Part shown: positions 40,014 through 48,080 of the stretch, piece by piece
How the letters are laid out: each line of letters starts with the position of its first letter
How positions within the stretch are numbered: the stretch's first letter is position 1
Origin: Natrinema hispanicum
Lineage (GTDB): Archaea > Halobacteriota > Halobacteria > Halobacteriales > Natrialbaceae
Assembly: GCF_004217335.1 (NCBI RefSeq)
Contig: NZ_SHMP01000003.1
Location: forward strand, 496,001-560,000
Length of the DNA: 64,000 nt
Direction: 5' to 3'
The notes under the pieces: model-generated
What the model was told of the DNA's origin: nothing
What the model saw: only the letters and a program-made list of their open reading frames with translations
Database searches by the model: none
Translations under genes and position numbers: made by a program

Positions 40014-40691
40014 CTACAATGGCGGTAGCTCGAGCGTGTCGCCCGTCTCGATCGCACGGGGATCCTCGATATCGTTGTGGTTCGCGATGGTCCGCCAGTG
40101 TGCGGCGTCGCCGTACTCCTCAGCAGCGATCAACCAGAGAGTGTCGCCGTCAGTGACCGTCCAGACCTTGGTCTTGTCCGTCGACTCCGGCGACACCTCC
40201 GACTTGTGGTAATCGGCCGTCTTGTATTCCTTGAACACGACGTTCACTCGAGCGCGGATTGGAACGCCACTCGGGAGGAACTTCGTGAACTGTTTGTCCG
40301 CCCGCTGGAGCAACGCCGTGAAATCGATCCCGTCGCCCCAGACGAACCGACATACCGGCGGCGCGTGTAACTCCCCGTCGACCGACAGGAGCGTATCGAT
40401 GTGCTGTGTGTATCGCTCGCGGACATCCACCCGCTTCGTGTCGGGTGACCCGTTCGAATCCAGTTCGTCGGTCGTGTCGAAAAACAGTTCCATCGACAGT
40501 GTTTCGGCGTTCCCATCGACGAACTGCATGATCGACGCTCCCGACCCAGTCGCCTTGAGTTCGCCGTAGTTGACGCTCTTTTCGAGCGTGTAGGCGTTCG
40601 GATTGAATGCACACTCGATCGTTTCACCTCGCTGTTTCCCGTTGACGATCATGAGTTGGGCTTTCTCGAGTGTCCCGCTCCGGCCACTCAT
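40014..40691 (-). CDS. LysM-domain tube-baseplate adaptor (Afp7-like)
   Basis: A 225-residue protein whose N-terminal part (AQLMIVNGKQRGETIECAFNP, VNYGELKATGSG) matches the CIS tube/baseplate adaptor family and whose C-terminus is a LysM motif (WTVTDGDTLWLIAAEEYGDAAHWRTIANHNDIEDP, ending LELPPL). In Afp/PVC this is the gp53/Afp7 position. Since archaea have no peptidoglycan, LysM here is structural. The start overlaps the end of the 1536-residue gene with no gap (40691/40692). Confidence 0.9.
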   Translation of the reverse strand: MSGRSGTLEKAQLMIVNGKQRGETIECAFNPNAYTLEKSVNYGELKATGSGASIMQFVDGNAETLSMELFFDTTDELDSNGSPDTKRVDVRERYTQHIDTLLSVDGELHAPPVCRFVWGDGIDFTALLQRADKQFTKFLPSGVPIRARVNVVFKEYKTADYHKSEVSPESTDKTKVWTVTDGDTLWLIAAEEYGDAAHWRTIANHNDIEDPRAIETGDTLELPPL

Positions 40692-43600
40692 CTACAGTCC
40701 CCTCCGATCGCGCTCGATTCTGAGTTTCCGCTCGAGTTTTCGGTAGAGTTCCTGAACGGCACGGTCGACATCGGCGTCGAAACGCGGGTCAGTGCTCGCT
40801 GGCACGTCGACGCCGTCGAAGCGGTGCCGGCGGTGGCGAGCCGAGTCAGGAGTGGCGTCGACCGATGGCTCCGGCCGTTGGATCGACGGTTGTCGCTTCT
40901 CACCCGGCCACGGTCGCCCGTCGTCACGACTTCCCGATTGCCCACGAGAGGCCGAGCCCGGATTCGGGTCGGTATCCGAACGGAACGCTGCTTGCGTTCG
41001 GTCGCTATCGTCTCCGGCTCGTGCCGGCGCTTCGTGTTCCGGCTCCCGGTACCGTTGTCGATCCTGCCGACGCTCTCGACTGGAACGCCGTGGGCGGGGG
41101 CCACGAGAGGACCCAGTCGATGCGACTGTCGGATCCGACATATCGTCGGTCGGCCGATGTGAACTGCCCCGATCGACGGATGGCGTATCCGCATTTGCCG
41201 TGGTTCGGTACGTCAGTGACGGTCGTTTTGCTCCTGTGTTCGTTCGTCGCCCAGTTTCCATCTTGGCTTGTCCTATTGATTCAATCCTATTATTTATTGT
41301 TCTATTATCTTTTGTGTCGTTATCTTCGTCCCATTGGCCTCGCGACGGCGACTCTCGTGTAGCCACGGGAGATTCCGAGCCGTGTTCTCGAGGATGGTGA
41401 ACAAGCGGCGAGACTCCAAAGCGATCGCGCTCGAGTCGAGTTCCGTCGGGCGATCGAGTCGCCCCAGATTGCGCCATCGACGACCGTCGCTGCAGACGGC
41501 GACTGGGCTGAAACCGCCGATTTCTGAAGCGGGTCGCGCTTGCGACCGGCAGACGGCGCTGTAGAGCCGGAACCGAGTCGGCAGTATCGATACTGACACG
41601 GCCATCGGTTTCGTCGACGGTGGCCTCGACAGAGTCTATCGAGGAGGGCACGCCGATTTGATCCGCCTGCGACGCGATGGGGGTGCGGGGAGCCGTCGTC
41701 GCCGGGGTCGAACGCGAGGACAGGGTGGTCGTCCGAAAGAGACGAGGTGACGGTGTCCGGCTGCCGTACTCGACCCACGAGGGGGCGCGTGACTGCACGT
41801 CAGGGTCACCCAGCTCGGGCGTCGACCGTGCAGCACGCACACGAGTCCTGTCGCCAGCGGGCCGGCGTCGGTGCAGACTCGTCGCCACGATCGGCACCGA
41901 ACGAGCCGTTCGAGTGAGGGTCAAAGCGACACGAGACGGGGAGCCGGTGGACCGCGTCGACGAGATCGGTGCCGTTCCGCTCTGCAGGGCCCGATTCGGA
42001 TCGTCGACACCGGTCGACCGAGTACCACGATCGTCTCGAATGCTCATCCCAGTCACGGCGGGTGGATCCGACGGTGGTCCTCTCCTCGGCGGTGCAGTCG
42101 AATCGGCGGTCGGATCGACGACGTCGAACGCGGTCGAAACGCTTTCTGCTGGACCATTATCAACCGATACTCGCGTCTCACCACGCCGTTCGTGCTGTGT
42201 CCACGACGAGTGCTGTCGTCGCGTTGTCGCGTTGGTCCCAAAGAAGAGTGGTCGATCGTCCCGGATCAAGTTGTGCCCGTTTCGACCATGCTCGCTCGAC
42301 TCGTATCCGTGACGCGAGACAGACGGTTCCCAGTACGTCCCTGCACTCGATCGTGGTCTCACGACGGGTTGTCTCTCGCTCGAGACCGGTCGTCCTGAAC
42401 CGGCTGTCAACGCCGACGGTGTGATCACCGTGAACGCCGACGCCGTCGTCCTGTCGGGCAATCGGGAATGCGATCGACCATCAGGAAGCGTTCGGAGCAC
42501 CGACAGCCGGTCGCTCGAGTGACGTGCGGTTCCGCCTAGTCGGTCGCGCTGGACCGCCAAGTTGCCGACTGCGCCGCCGCGAGCGAGGTGGTTCGCCTCG
42601 TCGGGTCCACGGATCTCAGAGACGGTATTCGTGGAGCCACCGCTAACAGCCCTGTCCCTGACTCGGTCGGCAGCAACTCGCGTCCGAGACGCGGTGTCGG
42701 GCGTATTTACGCGCAGAGACCGATCCGGTAGTGTCACGGTTTCCGGCGGGCCAGCGACAGTCTCGTCGGTAAACCCCGGTTCGCGTCGGAAGCGGCCAGC
42801 TCGTCCGGATCGCTGGATCGGTGAACGTACCACTCGCGACTCCGATAGATATCGACCTGGTGGTGTCACGGTTTCCGGCAGGCCAGCCACAGTCTCGTCG
42901 GTAAACCCTGGTTCGCGTCGGAAACGGCCAGCTTGTCCGGATCGCTGGACCGGTGAACGTATTACTTGCGGCTCCGACAGATATCGATCCGAGCGGAGAG
43001 CGGCGTCGTTGCTGTGGGGCTTCCGTTCGATTTCCCTACTGAACGCACGCGTGAGGTCGCGGCGTGAACCAAGATATGACAGTGCTCGAGTGGATCGCTG
43101 AGCGTCGGCCTGTACCGACCACACCGCTGGCCGTCGCAGTCCTTGTGGCCGACGTCGCTCAACCGGAGACGGACCTCGTGCAGTGGCGTCCAAGTCCGTT
43201 CTCACAGATACCGGTTGCAGTCGGTCTGAGCGGCCGGTATCGACACGGGCCACACTGACCGAAGCTGGGGCGACGTCCGCGATCGGAGACTGCATCCGGA
43301 CCGGCTGAACCGACCCGACACCATCTCCGTCACTTGCGCCACCCATGCTCGAGCGACCGACTGGTAGTCTACCAGCAGTGTCGCTCTCGGATCGCCTCGA
43401 CAGAACGCGGCGAGGGCGGCGGACACGATCCGATGGCGCTCGCTCGTCGACCCGCGATCGCAGTTGGTCAATGCGACGCTGTGTGTTGGTCTCGAGGATG
43501 CGACGAACACGTCGGCCACCGAACAGATTGGACAGACTCGCGCTCGGCGATGCGGTTTCCGACAGACGGATGGCTTCGGTCGCGGCGACACGCTGTAACC

Positions 43601-45302
43601 GAAGAGAGCGCTGGCCGGCGGTGACACCTGAGACGTCGCTTTCCTGACGCGTGGCCGACGGCAGCCACAACCGCCTGTGTGGCTTGCGTGCGTCGTGAGT
43701 GTCGGTCGACAGCCACACCGGCCCGGTCGGCTGGATGGCCGTTCGCTGTGACTCCATCGTCCCGGAGCCGGAAGCCAAAGCGGTGGGTGCTTGAGCCACC
43801 TGATCGCGGGGCGCTCGATCGCGTCGGGTCGACGTGTGCGGTCCTCGAGACGCGACCGAAGCGAAACGATGCTGCTCGGTGATCGGTCCCTCGTACAGCA
43901 CAGTCGAGGCGGTCGATTCGAGCCGTGGCTGCCACGGACTCAGATCGCGACCGGTCATGTGTGATGTCGACCGAGGGGACGAGAAGGACGGGCGCACTCG
44001 AGACGCGACCGAAGCGAAATGGGGCTGCTCGGTGATCGGTCCCTCGTACAGCGCAGTCGAAGCGGTCGATTCGAGTCGTGACTGCCACTGACTCCGATCG
44101 CGACCGGTCATGTATGATGTCGACCGAGGGGACGAGAAAGACGGGCGCACTCGAGACACGCGGTGAGGGAGAGAGACGGGATCCCGTGTGGCAAACCCCT
44201 CTCGTGAACGGTCGCGTGTCTGGACGTGCGAGTCATCGGAAGCGTGGACGGCGAGGAGATCGAGACCCCCCCGCGTACGGTCGTTCCGTCGCGGGCGATG
44301 CTGGCGCAGCGTCGGTCCATCGCGCCGTCGCAACGAACGGTGCCAGACAGGAGTGTGTCGGCTGTCGGCCACGACACCAGCCATCGTGTGTCGATCCGTC
44401 ATCCAGACAGTCGAACCAGTTCCAGAACGCCGTCGCTGTCCGCTATCGGCCGAGACTGCAGCCACACGTCGTGTCTCGATCCGATCAGGTCGGGCGATCA
44501 CGTTCGTTGCACCGTCTTGCGGGCCAGTCTGTCGGACTACACGCTCGAGCGAGGCATCGACATGGTCGACGACATGGCTCGAGGGGGTGTAATCAGTGGA
44601 TAGATCGTCGATCTCGTCGGTCGGCGACACGGTTCGAGTGCCGAGCGCGTGTGACAAACCGAATCTAGCCGCGTTGGGCAGTGCGATCGCCTGGCTGCTG
44701 GTATGCGCGAGGGCATTCTGCCTCTCCGGAACGTCTCCCGAGCGCATCAATCGTCTCATCACCGGCTGTGGCCACCGCTTCTGGTGGCGTGTCCGCTCCG
44801 TATCGCTCCCGAACGACTCGAGCGGCCGTCGTGGCGCTCCACTCGAGGTGCCCACCGTGTCGGTGACCGAGCGAGGAGCACGGATCGGCCCGAGAGCGGA
44901 CGGATTGTGGATCCCACTAGACTGGTCGGTACAGTTCGGGCGGCTAGGTGAGATGGCAGACGAAGCCGAACGCGTGCGAGCAGCCGGCCGCCCGGAAATC
45001 GGAGACGGCGACACGACCGACACCCCCGACTCGTCTCCCAGCCCGTCGTCAGGACGAGCCACATGGGGCAACCGAACCAACAACTCGACTGGACTCCGTT
45101 TTCGGGCGATACGGACACCGAGTCCGCCGGCCAGCCGGCCAGGTGTCAGCGTTGCGATCGTCGTGACACTGGACTCGAGTCGGGCGGTCGGTCGACGAGT
45201 GCCCGACTCGAGCCCCATCGACGAGTCGGTCGTCGTCGGCTGCTGGCGAAGGACGCTGATCTCTCGCACTGTCGACTCGCGCTCGAAATCGTCACAGAGC
45301 AT
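40692..45302 (-). CDS. 1536-residue Arg/Ser/Thr/Pro-rich repetitive protein in the injection-system operon
   Basis: One uninterrupted frame from ATG 45302 to TAG at 40692-40694, directly abutting the LysM gene. Composition is very rich in Arg, Ser, Thr, Pro and Gly, predicted disordered and basic, which is unlike the acidic proteins around it. It holds two tandem repeats (51 and 44 residues) and an AT-rich Asn/Asp/Lys patch, and ends in a charged helix ELYRKLERKLRIERDRRGL. Length and strand, and the abutting stop, support a real gene. Position between membrane and LysM genes is where length-determining or linker proteins sit in related clusters, but it could be cargo or a scaffold. No homologue is recognised with certainty. 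Confidence 0.6.
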   Translation of the reverse strand: MLCDDFERESTVREISVLRQQPTTTDSSMGLESGTRRPTARLESSVTTIATLTPGRLAGGLGVRIARKRSPVELLVRLPHVARPDDGLGDESGVSVVSPSPISGRPAARTRSASSAISPSRPNCTDQSSGIHNPSALGPIRAPRSVTDTVGTSSGAPRRPLESFGSDTERTRHQKRWPQPVMRRLMRSGDVPERQNALAHTSSQAIALPNAARFGLSHALGTRTVSPTDEIDDLSTDYTPSSHVVDHVDASLERVVRQTGPQDGATNVIARPDRIETRRVAAVSADSGQRRRSGTGSTVWMTDRHTMAGVVADSRHTPVWHRSLRRRDGPTLRQHRPRRNDRTRGGLDLLAVHASDDSHVQTRDRSREGFATRDPVSLPHRVSRVRPSFSSPRSTSYMTGRDRSQWQSRLESTASTALYEGPITEQPHFASVASRVRPSFSSPRSTSHMTGRDLSPWQPRLESTASTVLYEGPITEQHRFASVASRGPHTSTRRDRAPRDQVAQAPTALASGSGTMESQRTAIQPTGPVWLSTDTHDARKPHRRLWLPSATRQESDVSGVTAGQRSLRLQRVAATEAIRLSETASPSASLSNLFGGRRVRRILETNTQRRIDQLRSRVDERAPSDRVRRPRRVLSRRSESDTAGRLPVGRSSMGGASDGDGVGSVQPVRMQSPIADVAPASVSVARVDTGRSDRLQPVSVRTDLDATARGPSPVERRRPQGLRRPAVWSVQADAQRSTRALSYLGSRRDLTRAFSREIERKPHSNDAALRSDRYLSEPQVIRSPVQRSGQAGRFRREPGFTDETVAGLPETVTPPGRYLSESRVVRSPIQRSGRAGRFRREPGFTDETVAGPPETVTLPDRSLRVNTPDTASRTRVAADRVRDRAVSGGSTNTVSEIRGPDEANHLARGGAVGNLAVQRDRLGGTARHSSDRLSVLRTLPDGRSHSRLPDRTTASAFTVITPSALTAGSGRPVSSERQPVVRPRSSAGTYWEPSVSRHGYESSEHGRNGHNLIRDDRPLFFGTNATTRRQHSSWTQHERRGETRVSVDNGPAESVSTAFDVVDPTADSTAPPRRGPPSDPPAVTGMSIRDDRGTRSTGVDDPNRALQSGTAPISSTRSTGSPSRVALTLTRTARSVPIVATSLHRRRPAGDRTRVRAARSTPELGDPDVQSRAPSWVEYGSRTPSPRLFRTTTLSSRSTPATTAPRTPIASQADQIGVPSSIDSVEATVDETDGRVSIDTADSVPALQRRLPVASATRFRNRRFQPSRRLQRRSSMAQSGATRSPDGTRLERDRFGVSPLVHHPREHGSESPVATRESPSRGQWDEDNDTKDNRTINNRIESIGQAKMETGRRTNTGAKRPSLTYRTTANADTPSVDRGSSHRPTDDMSDPTVASTGSSRGPRPRRSSRERRQDRQRYREPEHEAPARAGDDSDRTQAAFRSDTDPNPGSASRGQSGSRDDGRPWPGEKRQPSIQRPEPSVDATPDSARHRRHRFDGVDVPASTDPRFDADVDRAVQELYRKLERKLRIERDRRGL
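42731..42994 (-). repeat. Two tandem 132-bp units (44 codons) inside the 1536-residue gene
   Basis: Copies start at 42731 and 42863 and differ at only about a dozen bases. The repeat is in phase with the minus frame, encoding RSPVQRSGQAGRFRREPG-type units at about residues 769-857. Confidence 0.85.
43846..44151 (-). repeat. Two tandem 153-bp units (51 codons) inside the 1536-residue gene
   Basis: Copies start at 43846 and 43999 in plus coordinates. Each encodes a block containing RVRPSFSSPRSTS and LYEGPITEQ, at about residues 384-485. The period is a multiple of three, so the frame is kept. Confidence 0.85.
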
Positions 45303-45320
45303 GGTATAATCCGAGTGTGG

Positions 45321-46436
45321 CTACTCCTGTGGCGTTGGATCGGCACCCAGCCCGACCGGCTGTCGGGTCGTATCGTGGGTGGAATCACGGTCACGCATCT
45401 CAGTCCCGCTCTGGAGGACGAACTGCTCGCCGTCTCGCGTGTAGAGCATCGGGTATTCGCTCCCCTGCGTAAGGGTATACCCAAGCGGAAGCGCCGTCGT
45501 GGCTTCGTTCGGTTCGAGCGAAAACGACGCCGGAACCGCGAACGAACAGCATGCACCGGGCCCGAGCGTGACGCCGCCATCGAACTGATAGCAGTCACGG
45601 TTCGTGTCACGAAGCTTCGCTTGCGCCAGTTCGATGGGGACGGTTCCGGTGTTTTTGATCGTCACCTCGCGGCCGTCCCGCAGTTCCGGGTTCGAGACCG
45701 CGACGAACTCGAGGTCGGTCCGATCGGTAATCGTAGACGCGTAGCGGTTGTAGACGATCACCGTCGCAACCAGCCACACGCACACAGCGAGGAAAGCACT
45801 CTGAAGCGGTGTGAGGGTTACAGTGAACCACGAGAGCAGCGCACGAACGCCGACGCTCCCGAGGACAGCACCCGCAAGCCCCACGATTCCAGCGAGCGTG
45901 CGTGTCTGGAGGTGCTTGGCCTGCGCGTATCCAACCGTGATAAGCATCGACTCGAGCGCGGACGAGGAATCGTCCGGATTCGAGGTGCGGCGCTGGCGGA
46001 GCGTACAGACGGTCGTGATAAGCCATGCGATCAGCGACCACACAGGGACGAACGCAAGCGGTACCGCTCCAGCGAGGGTAGCGAGGCCGAGACCGGTTGC
46101 AACGAGCGCCCCACAGACTGTGCCAGCGATGATCGCCTGCGCCCAATTCGACAGTTGTCTCCACTGATCGAGGAGCATCTCCTCGTACCGTCGATAGAGC
46201 AGGTAACCACCGATCGTGACGATCGCGAGAACGACGATGCTGCTCCAGAGGACGAGCCGCGGTGACGAAATCCACGCGTCCGCGGAAATTCCCGACGGGA
46301 ACTCGTATCCGACGACACCCGCCACGGCAACCACAACGAGGAGGATCAGCGCGACAATCAACGCTGCGATCGGCGATCGAGTAACTGCGGGAAGCCGTTT
46401 TTGAACGGCCGTTTTTATCTGTGAGAGCCGACGCAT
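45321..46436 (-). CDS. Multi-pass membrane protein, first gene of the injection-system operon
   Basis: A 371-residue protein with about five to six hydrophobic helices in the first 230 residues, then a beta-rich soluble C-terminal domain (DLEFVAVSNPELRDGREVTIKNTGTVPIEL) resembling an extracellular Ig-like fold, and a charged tail. ATG 46436 is preceded by GGTGAG matching the 16S 3' end; an alternative GTG at 46493 lacks that. It lies 18 bp before the 1536-residue gene on the same strand. I know no family. A membrane anchor for the baseplate complex is one possibility. Confidence 0.7.
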   Translation of the reverse strand: MRRLSQIKTAVQKRLPAVTRSPIAALIVALILLVVVAVAGVVGYEFPSGISADAWISSPRLVLWSSIVVLAIVTIGGYLLYRRYEEMLLDQWRQLSNWAQAIIAGTVCGALVATGLGLATLAGAVPLAFVPVWSLIAWLITTVCTLRQRRTSNPDDSSSALESMLITVGYAQAKHLQTRTLAGIVGLAGAVLGSVGVRALLSWFTVTLTPLQSAFLAVCVWLVATVIVYNRYASTITDRTDLEFVAVSNPELRDGREVTIKNTGTVPIELAQAKLRDTNRDCYQFDGGVTLGPGACCSFAVPASFSLEPNEATTALPLGYTLTQGSEYPMLYTRDGEQFVLQSGTEMRDRDSTHDTTRQPVGLGADPTPQE

Positions 46437-46539
46437 CGTCTCACCGATCCACCCCGATTGTAGCGCTATCGAACGGGCCGTTATGTCTTCCACCGACCGA
46501 CCGCAGAAGGAGTTCGGTGTCCCTCACGAGCATAGTACG

Positions 46540-46610
46540 CATTTGTTACCGTATAATATCTATTGCATACTATTAAAATATAATGCTCCACCATATCGAA
46601 TCTGTGAACG
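46540..46610 (-). promoter_or_regulatory. AT-rich promoter region of the injection-system operon
   Basis: This 70-bp stretch is the most AT-rich in its neighbourhood, with several TATA-like boxes on the minus strand (TTATATTTTAATAG and GATATTATACG). It lies just upstream of the membrane gene and downstream of the convergent-side metal exporter gene, so it bounds the operon at its 5' end. Confidence 0.6.
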
Positions 46611-46674
46611 ACGTGATCGATGCGATTGCACCACCGACAGCACCGAACACGCTGCGATAGCGATCAGAACGGTT

Positions 46675-47901
46675 TCAGAGCACGCCAAACCCGAACTCCG
46701 CCATGCCGAAGACGGGGCCCCACAACAGGTCAAGCGCGACACCGACGACGACAGCAGGCAAGAAGTTATAGATCGTGGCGACGACGGCAGCCCTGGCGTC
46801 GACGGCCAGCAGCGGGAACAGAGCATCACCGTCCTGAGCGATCGCGTTGGCAGTCAGCGCCGAAAAGGGCAGCCCGCCCTCGGCGTAGACGCTGGCGAGC
46901 AGGATCTGGGGGCCACAGCCCGGGATCAGCCCGACGGCTGCACCGCCGATCGGGGCCAGCACGCCCGCCGCTGCAGCGAAAGTGGCGACGTTCAGCCCCG
47001 TCAGGAGCACGGCGTACTCGTAGACGAGGAAGGCCACGAGCACCCAGACGGTGACGAAGCTGGTCTCCATCGCCGCATGCGTGAGCGCGTCGTAAGCCGA
47101 GTGAAAGGAGTCTCGAGCCCGTGCGATCTCCCCCTCACCGACGTAGTGACGGCCGATCAGATAGAGGTACAGCGACAGCACTGCGCCGGCGATGCCGACG
47201 ATCGTGAACAGGCCATCGAACCCGACCCCCACTGTGAGCGCGACCTCGGGGCCGCCACGAAGCAAGTAGAGTATCCCGAGGCCGAGGCCGGCGATGGCGG
47301 TCCCCCACCACGTGATGTGTGCGAGGTGGGAGAGCGGGGTGAGGACTCGAGAGCGACGGTCCGGTCCCGCCTCGTGGGCATGAGTGGGGGCTGGCCCGCA
47401 GTAGTCGTGAGCCGGGTTCGGCGTGACGCCGCCGTTGACGGCAGTACCGCCGTCGGGCCGTGCGGCGGGTGAGAGGCGCGCGACGGCGGCGTCGACTCGC
47501 GAAACGCCGAGGCCGACGGAGTCAACCAGATACCCCGTTGCGACGGAGGCCGCAAAGGCGACGGCGTAGGCGTACAGTGCGGCCTCGGGCGCGAGCGCGA
47601 GGATGACGAACGCAGAGTCGCCGGCGGTCGCCCCAAGCGTCGCGACGACGGTTCCGAAACTGACCGTCCCGCGGACGTACAGCGGCATGACGACGATCGC
47701 ACCGCCACAGCCCGGCGTCAGTCCCAGCAAGCCGCCGAAGAGCACCTGCAGTCGCTCGTTGTCTTCGATGGCGGCGATGAGCGCACCGTCCGTGCGATAC
47801 TGGACCAGTCCGAACGCGAGCACCGTCATTGCGACGAACGCGCTCACCTGGACGTAGCCGTCGCGAAGCGACGCGAGGAACACGTCCAGCAGCTCGTTCA
47901 T
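46675..47901 (-). CDS. Putative 10-TM heavy-metal exporter (ArsP_2/putative manganese transporter family)
   Basis: A 408-residue membrane protein with about ten helices arranged as an internal duplication. Each half has a PGCG signature, GLTPGCGGAIVVMP near residue 62 and GLIPGCGPQILLAS near 342, as in the ArsP_2 family, which includes manganese and other heavy-metal exporters. A His/Pro/Asp-rich loop lies between the halves. A perfect palindrome about 40 nt upstream of the start suggests metal-dependent control. Ion specificity is not determined. Confidence 0.83.
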   Translation of the reverse strand: MNELLDVFLASLRDGYVQVSAFVAMTVLAFGLVQYRTDGALIAAIEDNERLQVLFGGLLGLTPGCGGAIVVMPLYVRGTVSFGTVVATLGATAGDSAFVILALAPEAALYAYAVAFAASVATGYLVDSVGLGVSRVDAAVARLSPAARPDGGTAVNGGVTPNPAHDYCGPAPTHAHEAGPDRRSRVLTPLSHLAHITWWGTAIAGLGLGILYLLRGGPEVALTVGVGFDGLFTIVGIAGAVLSLYLYLIGRHYVGEGEIARARDSFHSAYDALTHAAMETSFVTVWVLVAFLVYEYAVLLTGLNVATFAAAAGVLAPIGGAAVGLIPGCGPQILLASVYAEGGLPFSALTANAIAQDGDALFPLLAVDARAAVVATIYNFLPAVVVGVALDLLWGPVFGMAEFGFGVL

Positions 47902-47939
47902 GCCGTCTCACCTGCGATTCGGAGGCGAGGAGGCCAAAG

Positions 47940-47955
47940 TTTAGACATTTCTAAA
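47940..47955 (-). promoter_or_regulatory. Palindromic operator candidate upstream of the metal exporter
   Basis: TTTAGA-catt-TCTAAA is a perfect 6-bp inverted repeat with a 4-nt spacer, 39-54 nt upstream of the exporter start. The shape fits a dimeric regulator such as a DtxR/MntR-family repressor. No such gene is nearby. Confidence 0.55.
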
Positions 47956-48080
47956 AACAGGTTTAGCACCATTGGGTAAATAGTTGCTGATGGTCCGTCC
48001 TGATGGCGACGCGAGAACGAAATCCGTCGGCGGTCGACCCGCTGACCGGTCGACGCGCGAGAAAACTGGGTTTTGCGACG

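Noticed and set aside
42731..44151. A CRISPR array or integrated repeat element
   Set aside because: Repeat units are long (132 and 153 bp), adjacent without spacers, present in only two copies each, and in phase with the reading frame.
40700..45300. Possible alternative plus-strand or other-frame genes of 150-240 codons in the repetitive region
   Set aside because: They are broken by stops, share the same repeats, and none has acidic haloarchaeal composition. The single 1536-codon frame is the most economical reading, though still of uncertain status.
45063..46265. A 400-codon plus-strand frame
   Set aside because: It overlaps the minus-strand membrane gene and the start of the large repetitive gene, and it has Arg/Glu-rich low-complexity composition without a motif.
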